A DNA stretch of 64,000 nucleotides, taken from positions 1 to 64,000 of the forward strand of contig NZ_JAUSTJ010000001.1 in assembly GCF_030812785.1 (NCBI RefSeq), given 5' to 3'. Positions 1 to 7,921 of this stretch are shown in pieces. The position numbers and the translations under genes were made by a program. This DNA comes from Sphingomonas kyeonggiensis (GTDB lineage Bacteria > Pseudomonadota > Alphaproteobacteria > Sphingomonadales > Sphingomonadaceae). Every line of letters starts with the position of its first letter. Position 1 is the stretch's first letter. The notes under the pieces were generated by a model. That model did not search any database and was not told the origin of the DNA. It saw only the letters and a program-made list of their open reading frames with translations.

Positions 1-315
1 GTTCCGTCAGGAGCACCGCGTCGGTGGAGTGGCTTCTATGCCCGACCTCCCCACCCGTCAACAGCCATTCGCAACTTTCTGTCTTTTTTTAGAAATAGAG
101 CAAAAAACCCCAGCTTTTCCGCGGCTTCTGGCTTTTCGTGCAGGTAGCCAGAATGACGCTTCGATGACCATTCCGGCCCGAATCACCCCGAATCAGCCCC
201 GAAAAGCGATTCGAATCGCCGAATCCGGGATACGATTTCCACCCGCGAAACTGCGCAAATCTGCGGCTATCGGCGGTTTACGGCGCATAAAGAGGAACGG
301 GCGCATAGCGCGCAC
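1..315. other. Upstream intergenic region, no gene assigned
   Basis: No convincing gene is visible. The only plus-strand reading frame here (29-319) has no ribosome binding site and no recognisable protein, and I treat it as noise. The segment around 80-120 is more AT-rich than its surroundings, with T and A runs. The segment 180-225 holds a cluster of GANTC sites and a 14-bp palindrome, listed separately. It is probably the promoter region of the flippase gene beginning at 316. The preceding gene lies outside the window. Confidence 0.5.
180..225. promoter_or_regulatory. Cluster of five GANTC sites with a 14-bp palindrome
   Basis: GANTC sites begin at 180, 190, 208, 213 and 221. The sites at 208 and 213 are two halves of a perfect palindrome, GCGATTCGAATCGC, at 206-219. 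GANTC is the target of the cell-cycle DNA methylase CcrM in alphaproteobacteria. Five sites in 46 bp, about 90 bp before a start codon, is dense. A role in methylation-dependent control of the flippase gene is inference. Confidence 0.35.
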
Positions 316-1794
316 ATGAGCGAACCCGTGCTGGCCACTCCGGACACCCAAGACACCAGCCTGCGCCAGCAGGTACGCAGCGCCGTGATCTGGCGCTCGG
401 GCACGCAGATCTTCGGCCAGCTGCTGACCTGGGCATCGACCTTCATCGTCATCCGCCTGCTCGGCCCGTCCGCCTACGGCCTGTTCGCGATGACCCAGGT
501 GATCCTGGTGCTGCTCAACATGCTCAACGGCTACGGCCTCGCCAGCGCCCTGATCCAGCGCGCGGATGCCGGCCGCCACGCGCAGCGCCAGCTGTTCGGC
601 ATGCTGATCCTGCTGAACCTGACCTTGGGCGCGATCCAGTTCCTCGCCGCCCCCGCCGCCGCGGCCTATTACCGTCAGCCCGAGGTCGCCGACCTGCTCC
701 GCGTCCAGGCGCTGCTCTATATAGCGACGCCGTTCATCGCCCTGCCCCAGGCTTTGCTGTCCCGCGAGATGGACTTCCGCAAGCAGGCGCTGGTCAACTT
801 CGTCTCCGCCCTGGCCGGGGCGGTCACCGCGCTCGCCGGTGCGCTCGGCGGCATGGGCGTATGGACCCTGGTCGCCGCCCCCATCGCGCTGTTCGCCACC
901 CGCGCGATCGGCATGACCATCGCGGCACGCTCCTATATGTGGCCGAGCTTCGACTTCCGCGGCGCCGGCGACATCGCCCGCTATGGTGGAGTGATGGCGA
1001 CCGGCCAGATCTTCTGGTTCGCGCAGAGCCAGGCGGACGTGTTCATCGCGGGCCGCCTGTTCGACCCGCACATGCTGGGCATCTATACGACCAGCCTGTT
1101 CCTCACCCAGATCTTCGTCTCGAAGTTCGTCCCGCCGCTCAACGAAGTCGCCTTCTCGGCCTATGCCCGGCTGAAGGACGACAAGACGGCGGTAGCCGCC
1201 GCCTTCACCCGATCGGCGCAGCTGGTGATGCTGGTCGCCATGCCCTTCTATCTCGGCATGGCCGCCACCGCCGATCCGCTGGTCGCGGTCGCGCTCGGCC
1301 CGAAATGGCTGGAGGCCGTGCCCGTCGTCCATTGGCTCGCCCTCGCCATGCCGATGATGACGCTGCAGGTGCTGTTCGCACCGGCGAGCGACGCCTGTGG
1401 CCGCCCGGGGATCAGCGCACAGAATTCGATGACCGGCGCGCTCTGCCTGCCGATCGCCTTCCTGGTCGGGGTGCACTGGGGCGTGATGGGGCTCGTCGCT
1501 GCCTGGTTCGTTGCCTATCCCGTCTATCTGGCGATCTCGACCTGGCGAACGCTGCCGGTGATCGGGGTCAGGCTCGGCGCGCTGATCGAGGCGATTGCCC
1601 CGCCGATACTCGCCGCCGCGGCGATGGCGCTGCTCGTCACCGGGCTCGACACCCTGCTCCCGCCGCTCCCCGCACTTCCGCGACTGGCGCTGCTGGTCGG
1701 CACCGGCGGCCTTGCCTATGGCGCGCTGCTGTTCCTGTTAGCGCGGCGGATGTTGGTCGAATCGATAGACCTGGTTCGTAATCGCAACGGATGA
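316..1794 (+). CDS. Lipopolysaccharide/polysaccharide flippase (Wzx/WzxC-like, MOP superfamily)
   Basis: This 492-residue protein is almost entirely hydrophobic with about 12-14 likely membrane segments. The N-terminal motif RLLGPSAYGLFAM is typical of polysaccharide-biosynthesis flippases that carry lipid-linked oligosaccharide units across the inner membrane. The family usually has 420-510 residues, so it looks complete. The start at 316 is the first ATG in frame and follows a GAGGAA some 20 bases upstream, so the ribosome binding site is weak. No glycosyltransferase or polymerase gene sits beside it in the window, so the transported glycan cannot be named. The downstream heme peroxidase is on the same strand but 219 bp away and is probably transcribed separately. 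Confidence 0.85.
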   Translation: MSEPVLATPDTQDTSLRQQVRSAVIWRSGTQIFGQLLTWASTFIVIRLLGPSAYGLFAMTQVILVLLNMLNGYGLASALIQRADAGRHAQRQLFGMLILLNLTLGAIQFLAAPAAAAYYRQPEVADLLRVQALLYIATPFIALPQALLSREMDFRKQALVNFVSALAGAVTALAGALGGMGVWTLVAAPIALFATRAIGMTIAARSYMWPSFDFRGAGDIARYGGVMATGQIFWFAQSQADVFIAGRLFDPHMLGIYTTSLFLTQIFVSKFVPPLNEVAFSAYARLKDDKTAVAAAFTRSAQLVMLVAMPFYLGMAATADPLVAVALGPKWLEAVPVVHWLALAMPMMTLQVLFAPASDACGRPGISAQNSMTGALCLPIAFLVGVHWGVMGLVAAWFVAYPVYLAISTWRTLPVIGVRLGALIEAIAPPILAAAAMALLVTGLDTLLPPLPALPRLALLVGTGGLAYGALLFLLARRMLVESIDLVRNRNG

Positions 1795-2013
1795 CCGGCG
1801 TCGAGTCGCCAAGACTTCGATGTATAAGTTAACCCATCTAAGTCACCGTCTGAATTACGATAATATAGCCCGGTTGACTCCGAGCACGATACAAGGGCCT
1901 AATTTGCCCAGCACGGCATGACTTCGGCCATCTGGCCCGAGGATCCCCGTGCGGGGCCGCACCTGCACTTCCTCTCATGAACGCCATTCCCTGAATGGCG
2001 AATGGAGACGCGC

Positions 2014-3717
2014 ATGCCCGACGATATCCTCACGCCCGCCCGCCCGAAAAAGTCCACCGCCCAGGCGGTACAGGACACCAAGCTGGCCAAGCAGCAGCTC
2101 AAGACCTTCTCGATCGCCTCTCGCGACACCGCATTGAAGCTGATCGCGCGCAAACCCGATCCGGAAGCGGCGCCGCCGATCCCCGAGCGCAAGATCTCGA
2201 TCGACGCGCTGCGCCCGCAGACCAAGCGCTTCCACGGCGCCAAGCTGACTCTCGCCTATTTCCCCGGATCGCTGTGGCGCCCGCCCTGTGCCGACAAGTT
2301 CGGCTACCTCACCTCCAAGGCGATCCGCGACGCGACCAAGCTGCCCTTCGACCTGGCCACCCAGACGCTGCTCGGCAAGCTCGGTGACTTCATGGCCGAT
2401 GTCGGACGCGGCCCAGGCGCCGATTCCACGATCCCCGCCGGCTACACCTATTTCGGCCAGTTCGTGGATCACGACATTACGCTCGACATCGCCTCGACGC
2501 TCGACACCCCGGTCGACGCGACGAAGATCCACAATATGCGCACGCCCTCGCTGGACCTCGATTCGGTCTATGCCCGCGGACCGGCGCTCGATTCCTTCCT
2601 ATATGCCTTCCCCACTTCGGGGCCGCCCACTGCGGTGAAGATGCAGCTCGGCTCCAACCTGATCGACAGTGACGGCGGGCCCGGCGGCGCCGGCGGGATC
2701 GGCGCGATCAAGAAACAGCGCAATTTCGATGTGCCGCGGGTCGTAAATCCGCTCGATCCGTCGCTCACCACCAACACCGCGATCATCGGCGATCCCCGCA
2801 ACGACGAGAATCTGATCGTCTCGCAGTTCCACCACACGATGCTGAAGTTCCACAACCAGGTGGTGGACGGGCTGGTGGCGACCGGCTTCTCCGGCGACAT
2901 CTTCGTCGAGGCGAAGAAGATCGTGACGCACCATTATCAATGGGCGGTGGTCCACGACTTCCTGGCGCGGATCTGCGGTGCGGCTGCGGTGAGCAATGCG
3001 CTCGCCACCGTATCGGCGGCACCCAACAGCGCCTTCGCCATGCCGGTGGAGTTCGCAGTGGGCGCCTATCGCTTCGGCCACTCGATGATCCGCGAGCAAT
3101 ATTGGGTGAACTTCGTCCAGATCAACGCATCTCTGGGCCAGGTCTTCTCGTTCGTCCGCAGCCCCAATCTGCCGGTACGATCGAGCTGGGTGGTCGACTT
3201 CAACGCCTTCTTCACCACCGGCTTCAGCGTGCCGGTGAACAACAAGGCCAAGAAGATCGACAGCGTGATGGCTCCCGGGCTCGACACGCTGCCGGGCTTC
3301 AGCGGCCTGATGGCGATGCTGGCGACGCGCAACCTGCGCCGCGGGCTCGCCCTCGGCATGCCGAGCGGCCAGGGCGTGGCACAGCATTACGGCATCGCCC
3401 CGATGACCGCGGCGCAGATCAAGACCGGGCTGCCGGCGGGCGAGGCGACATTGCTCGACAGCAATGGCGGCATCCTGCTGAGCAAGACGCCGCTCTGGTA
3501 TTATGTGCTGCGCGAAGCGGCGGTGCTGAATGGCGGCAACCAGTTGGGCCCGGTGGGCGCGCGGGTGGTCGCCGAGACGTTCGTCCGGATGCTGAAGCGC
3601 AATCCGGACTCGTTCCTCAATGTCAGCGGCGGTTTCACGCCCGGTCTGCCTGCGGCAACGCCGGGCGACTTCACCGTCGCCGACCTGGTCAACTTCGCGG
3701 GTGTGACGGTTCCCTGA
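2014..3717 (+). CDS. Animal-type heme peroxidase family protein (peroxidase-cyclooxygenase superfamily)
   Basis: The 567-residue product carries the hallmarks of the animal heme peroxidase family, which oxidises halides or organic substrates with H2O2. The distal histidine is His153 in FGQFVDHDI, the DPRNDENLIV motif is near residue 265, and the proximal heme ligand is His356 in YRFGHSMI. The start is placed at the second ATG (2014) because GGAG at 2004-2007 gives ideal spacing; an ATG at 2002 would add four residues. There is no signal peptide, so it is either cytoplasmic or exported by a route not visible here. The N-terminal 60 residues are Lys/Ala-rich and look unstructured. The 219-bp upstream region contains a possible -35 (TTGACT, 1873-1878), but I cannot define a promoter. 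The substrate is unknown. Confidence 0.88.
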   Translation: MPDDILTPARPKKSTAQAVQDTKLAKQQLKTFSIASRDTALKLIARKPDPEAAPPIPERKISIDALRPQTKRFHGAKLTLAYFPGSLWRPPCADKFGYLTSKAIRDATKLPFDLATQTLLGKLGDFMADVGRGPGADSTIPAGYTYFGQFVDHDITLDIASTLDTPVDATKIHNMRTPSLDLDSVYARGPALDSFLYAFPTSGPPTAVKMQLGSNLIDSDGGPGGAGGIGAIKKQRNFDVPRVVNPLDPSLTTNTAIIGDPRNDENLIVSQFHHTMLKFHNQVVDGLVATGFSGDIFVEAKKIVTHHYQWAVVHDFLARICGAAAVSNALATVSAAPNSAFAMPVEFAVGAYRFGHSMIREQYWVNFVQINASLGQVFSFVRSPNLPVRSSWVVDFNAFFTTGFSVPVNNKAKKIDSVMAPGLDTLPGFSGLMAMLATRNLRRGLALGMPSGQGVAQHYGIAPMTAAQIKTGLPAGEATLLDSNGGILLSKTPLWYYVLREAAVLNGGNQLGPVGARVVAETFVRMLKRNPDSFLNVSGGFTPGLPAATPGDFTVADLVNFAGVTVP

Positions 3718-3734
3718 TCACTCGCCTCCCAGGG

Positions 3735-3766
3735 GGCCGCCGTCCGACTTCTTCCGGGCGGCGGCC
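3735..3766. terminator. Hairpin between convergent genes
   Basis: An 8-bp stem, GGCCGCCG (3735-3742) pairing with CGGCGGCC (3759-3766), lies between the convergent peroxidase and CBS genes. A short T-containing tract follows on the plus strand. It probably acts as a bidirectional terminator, though the T run is weak. Confidence 0.45.
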
Positions 3767-3774
3767 TTCCTGCG

Positions 3775-4203
3775 TCAGACCGCCTGGATATAGGCGCGCA
3801 TCGCATCGGCTTCGGATTCGATGCGCTCGATCCGGTACTTCACCAGATCGCCGATCGAGACGAGGCCGATACAGGTGCCGCCTTCGACCACCGGCAGATG
3901 GCGGATGCGCCGCCGCGTCATCAGCGCGAGCGCGCCGAGCACCGATTCGCTCGGCGGGACGGTGATCGCCGGGGCGGTCATCACCTCGCTTACCTTGCGC
4001 TGGAGCGCGGCGGGACCGTCGCGCTCGAGGCAATGGATCACGTCACGTTCGGAAAAGATGCCGGCCACTGCGCTGCCGGACATCACGGGCACGGCGCCGA
4101 TGCGCCGGGCCGAGAGCAATGCGACCGCATCGGCGACGGTCGCGTCGCCCTCGATCGAGATCACCTCGCGCCCTTTTCCCCCCAGGATTGCTGCGATGGT
4201 CAC
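3775..4203 (-). CDS. CBS-domain pair protein
   Basis: This encodes a 142-residue protein made almost entirely of two CBS domains (about residues 8-62 and 75-135). CBS pairs bind adenine nucleotides and act as energy sensors or modulators of partner proteins. Motifs include RIGAVPVM and IFSERDVIHCLE in the first domain and RIRHLPVVE in the second. I chose the GTG at 4203 because a GAGGAG lies seven bases upstream and the resulting length matches family members; the frame stays open to 4245. No partner enzyme is adjacent, so the target is unknown. It converges on the peroxidase gene and diverges from the membrane protein at 4269. Confidence 0.85.
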   Translation of the reverse strand: MTIAAILGGKGREVISIEGDATVADAVALLSARRIGAVPVMSGSAVAGIFSERDVIHCLERDGPAALQRKVSEVMTAPAITVPPSESVLGALALMTRRRIRHLPVVEGGTCIGLVSIGDLVKYRIERIESEADAMRAYIQAV

Positions 4204-4268
4204 CGCTCGACTCCTCATTCGGGTTGAGGCGGTTGAGTCTCCCACACAAAGACCCCAATTGCAAAAGA

Positions 4269-4568
4269 ATGGATGCGCCCCAGGGCCTCGACGATCCCGA
4301 CTATGCCGCCTTTGCCTGGGCGCGCTATCGCCGCGTCCTGGGCTGGATGGCGCTGGTCGCGCTGGCGACCGCGATCCTCTGCGTGCTGATCCTCTGGCAC
4401 TGGCTGGGCTGGCTCAACTTCACCATCGCCTTCGCCACCGGACTGGGGGTGTTCTTCACCATCCTGCTCGGCGCCGCGCTGATGGGGCTGATGTTCCTGA
4501 GCTCGGGCACCGGGCACGATGCGCAGGTGGAGGACCGGGTCAGCCCCGAAATAGACATCGGCGACTGA
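4269..4568 (+). CDS. Small hypothetical membrane protein
   Basis: The 99-residue product has a charged N-terminus (about 24 residues), two adjacent hydrophobic helices (about residues 25-45 and 50-75) and an acidic tail. I do not recognise a named family, although comparable small two-helix proteins are common in sphingomonads. The start at 4269 follows an A-rich stretch without a strong Shine-Dalgarno. It diverges from the CBS gene, with 65 bp between the two starts, and converges on the DUF4167 gene. Its role is unknown. Confidence 0.65.
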   Translation: MDAPQGLDDPDYAAFAWARYRRVLGWMALVALATAILCVLILWHWLGWLNFTIAFATGLGVFFTILLGAALMGLMFLSSGTGHDAQVEDRVSPEIDIGD

Positions 4569-4625
4569 GCTCTCGCCCAGCCGCCGATCCTGTTGCTTAT
4601 TCTATAGTAGCGAAGCGCGTGCCGT

Positions 4626-5429
4626 TCAGGCGGTCGCTTCGGCGTCCTTGCGGGCGCGGGTGCGGCGCGGCTTCTTGGCCGGCTCTTCCGCTTCCGCGGC
4701 AGGAGCCGCGTCGCTCACGCCGATGGCAGGCGGGAGCACCGCTGCGTCGAGCGCATGGCTTTCCTCGGCCTGGGCTTCCTCGCGGCGCGGACGGCGGGCG
4801 CGGGGCGCACGCTCTTCACGCGGGGCACGCTCCTCACGGGGCGGGCGGGCTTCGCGGGGGGCACGCGCCTCGCGGGGCGCCTGCTCTTCGCTCGCGTCGG
4901 TCGCTTCGACCTCAGCCTCGGCGGCATGGCCGTTGGCATAGCCATTGGCGTGACCGTTGCGCTCCTGGCGCTCGCGGCGGGGCTGACGCTCCTGGCGGTC
5001 CTCGCGGTCGCCACGATCGCGGCCCTGGCGCTCGTCACGCTCGCGGCGCGGCTGCTGCTGGACACGCTGCTCGGGCTGGTCCTCGCCATCCTCGGCGCGG
5101 TTGCCATCGGCCTCGATGTCGAAATCCTCGTCATCGCCGTCGAAATCGTCGCGCTGGCGGCGCTGCTGGTTCTGCTCCTCGAAGCGCGAGCGGCTCTCGC
5201 TCAGCACGCGGAAATAATGGTCCGCGAACTGGAGATAATATTCGGTGTTGACCCGATCGCCCTGCATCTGGGCGTCGCGCGCCAGATTCTTGTACTTCTC
5301 GAGCAGCTGGGCGGCGTTGCCGCGGGCACGGTTGTCGATGCGATTCCCGTTACCCTGGCCGGCGTTGCCACCCTGGCGCTGCTGCTGCCCGCCACGACCA
5401 CGACGGCGGCCGGCCTGACGATTGTTCAT
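4626..5429 (-). CDS. DUF4167 domain protein, probable RNA-binding protein
   Basis: The 267-residue protein begins MNNRQAGRRRGRGG and is rich in Arg, Gly and Gln for the first 35 residues. The conserved DUF4167 core follows (about residues 35-85, with ARGNAAQLLEKYK and NTEYYLQFADHYFRVL). The rest is low complexity: acidic and Arg-rich tracts, then repeated units of the type APREER near residues 190-225, ending in a basic tail. The alphaproteobacterial family is thought to bind RNA through its basic arms; that is family knowledge plus composition, not direct evidence. The ATG at 5429 is used; a TTG one codon upstream is also open. It lies downstream of prmC on the same strand, as in other sphingomonads. 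Confidence 0.85.
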   Translation of the reverse strand: MNNRQAGRRRGRGGQQQRQGGNAGQGNGNRIDNRARGNAAQLLEKYKNLARDAQMQGDRVNTEYYLQFADHYFRVLSESRSRFEEQNQQRRQRDDFDGDDEDFDIEADGNRAEDGEDQPEQRVQQQPRRERDERQGRDRGDREDRQERQPRRERQERNGHANGYANGHAAEAEVEATDASEEQAPREARAPREARPPREERAPREERAPRARRPRREEAQAEESHALDAAVLPPAIGVSDAAPAAEAEEPAKKPRRTRARKDAEATA

Positions 5430-5698
5430 CAAGGTCTGTATGTCCTGTCTTGTTTACGCTGTCCGTCGGTCCAATTCCTGGGTCCCGGATGCAGTTTACA
5501 AATGCGCGTCAACGCCTCGGGAGGCGCAGTTCGCCTGCCATGGCCACCGGACTGCAGCGGCTATCATGACCTGAATTGGGGCTGTGCTTTTCACGGCCCA
5601 AGTTTCAACGGCTTGGTTGAAAGTGCCCTACCCCGTCGCTGTCTTAGCCGGTGCAGCACCAATGTCCAAGCAGAAATATGTGTCGCTTTCGCGTCATT

Positions 5699-6520
5699 TC
5701 AAGAGAGGAGCAGTGCGCGAGGCCGCCCTCCAAGGTCCTTATAGAGAGTCACTGCGAAACCTCCATTACGGGCAATCGCGGATACCGATTCTGCCTGGGT
5801 CCAGCCGATCTCCAGCACCGCCGCGCCGCCGGGCGCGAGCAGGCGGCGCAGATCGGGGATGATCCGGCGATAATCGTCGAGCCCCTCGGGGCCGGCGAAG
5901 AGCGCCGAGCCGGGTTCATAGGCACGGACCTGCTCGGGAAGCGGCTCGCCGGTGCCGATATAAGGCGGGTTGGCGAGGACCAGGTCGAAGCGGCCGTCCA
6001 GGCCGCTGGTCCAGTCGCCCAGCTTGAACCGGGCGCGGTCGTCCATCTCGAGATTCTCGGCATTGATCCCGGCATAATCGAGCGCCTTCTCCGACGCATC
6101 GATGCCCAGCCCATGCGCCTCCGGCCATTCAGCGAGCGCGGCCAGCAGCAAGGTGCCGGGGCCGGTGCCGAGATCGAGGATGCGGGCCGGCGTGCGCGCG
6201 CCGAAATATTCGATCGCCGCCTCGATCAGCGTCTCGCTGTCGGGCCGCGGGATCAGCACGCCGGGACCGACCGCCAGCTCGATCGTCCAGAAGGCGCGGC
6301 TGCCGGTGATATAGGCGACGGGTTCGTGCGCCAGGCGGCGCTGGATCAGGGCCTCCAGCGCCTCGGGCGCCGGAGCGTCGAGATGGCGCAGGATCATCGA
6401 TTCGCGGGTGGTGCCCAACGCATGCGCCATCAGCAGCTCGGCATCGAGGCGAGGGGAGTCGGAGACGGGTTCGAGGCGACGGGCGGCTTCGCTGAGGGCG
6501 TCGCGGACGTTGTCGCTCAC
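5699..6520 (-). CDS. prmC: Peptide chain release factor N5-glutamine methyltransferase
   Basis: PrmC methylates the glutamine of the GGQ motif in release factors RF1 and RF2 using S-adenosylmethionine. The 273-residue product shows the SAM-binding motif ILDLGTGPGTLLLA and the catalytic NPPY motif (LVLANPPYIGTGE). Both are diagnostic, and the length matches the family (about 275-290). The GTG at 6520 is preferred because a GGGGAGG lies seven bases upstream; the reading frame continues to 6787 but without homology. Its substrate gene, prfA, is just upstream on the same strand, the usual arrangement. The GTG overlaps the stop of a possible small ORF (6517-6690). Confidence 0.93.
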   Translation of the reverse strand: MSDNVRDALSEAARRLEPVSDSPRLDAELLMAHALGTTRESMILRHLDAPAPEALEALIQRRLAHEPVAYITGSRAFWTIELAVGPGVLIPRPDSETLIEAAIEYFGARTPARILDLGTGPGTLLLAALAEWPEAHGLGIDASEKALDYAGINAENLEMDDRARFKLGDWTSGLDGRFDLVLANPPYIGTGEPLPEQVRAYEPGSALFAGPEGLDDYRRIIPDLRRLLAPGGAAVLEIGWTQAESVSAIARNGGFAVTLYKDLGGRPRALLLS

Positions 6521-6690
6521 CACCGGGCCTCCCCGGGGCGCCCGGCCGAAAAATGTTGAATCTCTTGATACTCCACGCGGGTGCGGGAGAGGCGCGGAGT
6601 CAGCGGGTCGATCGGGATTTGCGCGGTGCAAGTCATGCCGGAACCGAAGCAGAAGATTTCCAACATTGCCAGAGCCGGGGGCATTGGCAT
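6517..6690 (-). CDS. Possible small protein translationally coupled to prmC
   Basis: A 57-codon frame begins ATG CCA ATG at 6690 after a GGGGAG at good spacing. It ends in a TGA overlapping the prmC GTG start (GTGA overlap). The product, beginning MPMPPALAML and ending GRPGEARW, matches nothing I recognise. The four-base overlap and the ribosome binding site support a real coding leader. Against this, the binding site is part of an interspersed repeat and the composition is not strongly protein-like. It may be a leader that couples prmC to ribosome passage, or may not be expressed. Confidence 0.35.
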   Translation of the reverse strand: MPMPPALAMLEIFCFGSGMTCTAQIPIDPLTPRLSRTRVEYQEIQHFSAGRPGEARW

Positions 6691-6696
6691 CCGGTA

Positions 6697-6839
6697 CTCC
6701 CCTCCCTGCAAGGGAGGGATTGGGGGTGGGTTGCGAGCGAAGCGAGCCCAGCAAGACGGTCAGTGGAAAACAGAAGAGGCCGGGCATCGAGCCCGGCCTC
6801 TTCTAACCCACCCCTAGCCCCTCCCTTGCAGGGAGGGGA
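6697..6839. repeat. Interspersed paired inverted repeat, C/T-rich arm family (copy 1)
   Basis: Outer arms of about 35 bases (CCTCCCTGCAAGGGAGGG plus a GGGGGTGGG flank, and its complement) bracket about 75 bp that includes a strong hairpin. A diverged copy in the opposite orientation lies at 42283-42424, and an arm-only relative at 36965-37090. The copy sits between prfA and prmC. It resembles REP/MITE-like elements. No transposase is nearby. Confidence 0.75.
6773..6803 (-). terminator. Strong hairpin downstream of prfA
   Basis: A perfect 13-bp stem, GAAGAGGCCGGGC pairing with GCCCGGCCTCTTC, has a five-base loop. Read on the minus strand it follows the prfA stop and is followed by TGTTTTCC, a modest T tract. 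It may attenuate transcription between prfA and prmC. It is embedded in the interspersed repeat. Confidence 0.55.
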
Positions 6840-6850
6840 ACAGAAAGGCG

Positions 6851-7921
6851 TCAGCCGTCGAGCTGCGCCAGCCGGTCGGCTTCGTCCTGGGCGATCAGCG
6901 CGCCGATCAGCTCGTCGAGCTCGCCTTCCATCACTTCGGGCAGGCGGTGGAGGGTCAGGTTGATGCGATGATCGGTCACCCGGCCCTGGGGGAAGTTGTA
7001 CGTCCGGATGCGCTCCGAACGGTCGCCCGAGCCGACCATCGAGGCGCGCGCGCCGGAGCGCTCGGAGGCCAGCCGGTCGCGCTCACGCTCGTAGAGGCGG
7101 GTGCGCAGCACCTTCATCGCCTTGGCCTTGTTCTTGATCTGCGAGCGCTCGTCCTGCTGGATGACGATAGTACCCGTCGGAAGGTGCGTGATGCGCACCG
7201 CCGAATCGGTGGTGTTGACGCCCTGCCCGCCCGGGCCCGAGGCCCGGAAGATATCGATGCGCAGATCCTTGTCGTCGATCTTGATGTCGGCGTCCTCGGC
7301 CTCGGGCAGCACCGCCACCGTCGCCGCCGAGGTGTGGATGCGACCGCCCGCCTCGGTCGCCGGCACGCGCTGGACGCGGTGGACGCCGCTCTCGAACTTG
7401 AGCTTGGCGAACACGCCCACGCCGGTGACGCTGAGCACGACTTCCTTGTAGCCGCCGAATTCGGAATCGGAGGCGGAGATCAGCTCGATCTTCCAGCCCA
7501 TCCGATCGGCATAGCGCTGGTACATGCGCAGCAGGTCGCCGGCGAACAGCGCGGCTTCGTCGCCGCCGACGCCGGCGCGGATCTCGAGCATCGCCGGGCG
7601 GGCATCGGCCGCGTCCTTGGGCAGCAGCGAAAGCGCCAGACCACGCTCGGCAGCGGCCAGCGCCTGTTCGTTGGCGTGGAGTTCCTCCGCCGCCAGCGCA
7701 CGCAGCTCGTCATCCGGCTCCTGCGCCATCAGCGCGAGCGATTCGGCCTCGGTGCGCAGCCGGCGGACTTCGCCGGCGGCCAGCGCCACCGGCTCGATCT
7801 CGGCATATTCCTTGGAGACGGCGACGAACCGGTCACCCGACAGGTCGCCGGTCGCCATCTGCGCCTGCAACTCGTCGCGCCGCGCCTCGATCGCGGCAAT
7901 GCGGTCGGCGGGGATCTTCAT
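6851..7921 (-). CDS. prfA: Peptide chain release factor 1
   Basis: RF1 recognises UAA and UAG stop codons and triggers release of the peptide. The 356-residue protein has the universally conserved GGQ at residues 231-233 ([13 protein letters not shown]), which enters the peptidyl-transferase centre. It also has the RF1-type codon-recognition tripeptide PAT at 187-189 (an RF2 would have SPF). The length is normal. The start overlaps the hisS stop by four bases (ATGA), so the two genes are translationally coupled. The downstream prmC encodes the enzyme that methylates this GGQ glutamine. Confidence 0.96.
   Translation of the reverse strand: MKIPADRIAAIEARRDELQAQMATGDLSGDRFVAVSKEYAEIEPVALAAGEVRRLRTEAESLALMAQEPDDELRALAAEELHANEQALAAAERGLALSLLPKDAADARPAMLEIRAGVGGDEAALFAGDLLRMYQRYADRMGWKIELISASDSEFGGYKEVVLSVTGVGVFAKLKFESGVHRVQRVPATEAGGRIHTSAATVAVLPEAEDADIKIDDKDLRIDIFRASGPGGQGVNTTDSAVRITHLPTGTIVIQQDERSQIKNKAKAMKVLRTRLYERERDRLASERSGARASMVGSGDRSERIRTYNFPQGRVTDHRINLTLHRLPEVMEGELDELIGALIAQDEADRLAQLDG

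Noticed and set aside
29..319. 96-codon frame at the left edge
   Set aside because: No ribosome binding site, no recognisable protein, and it overlaps the start of the flippase gene; probably non-coding.
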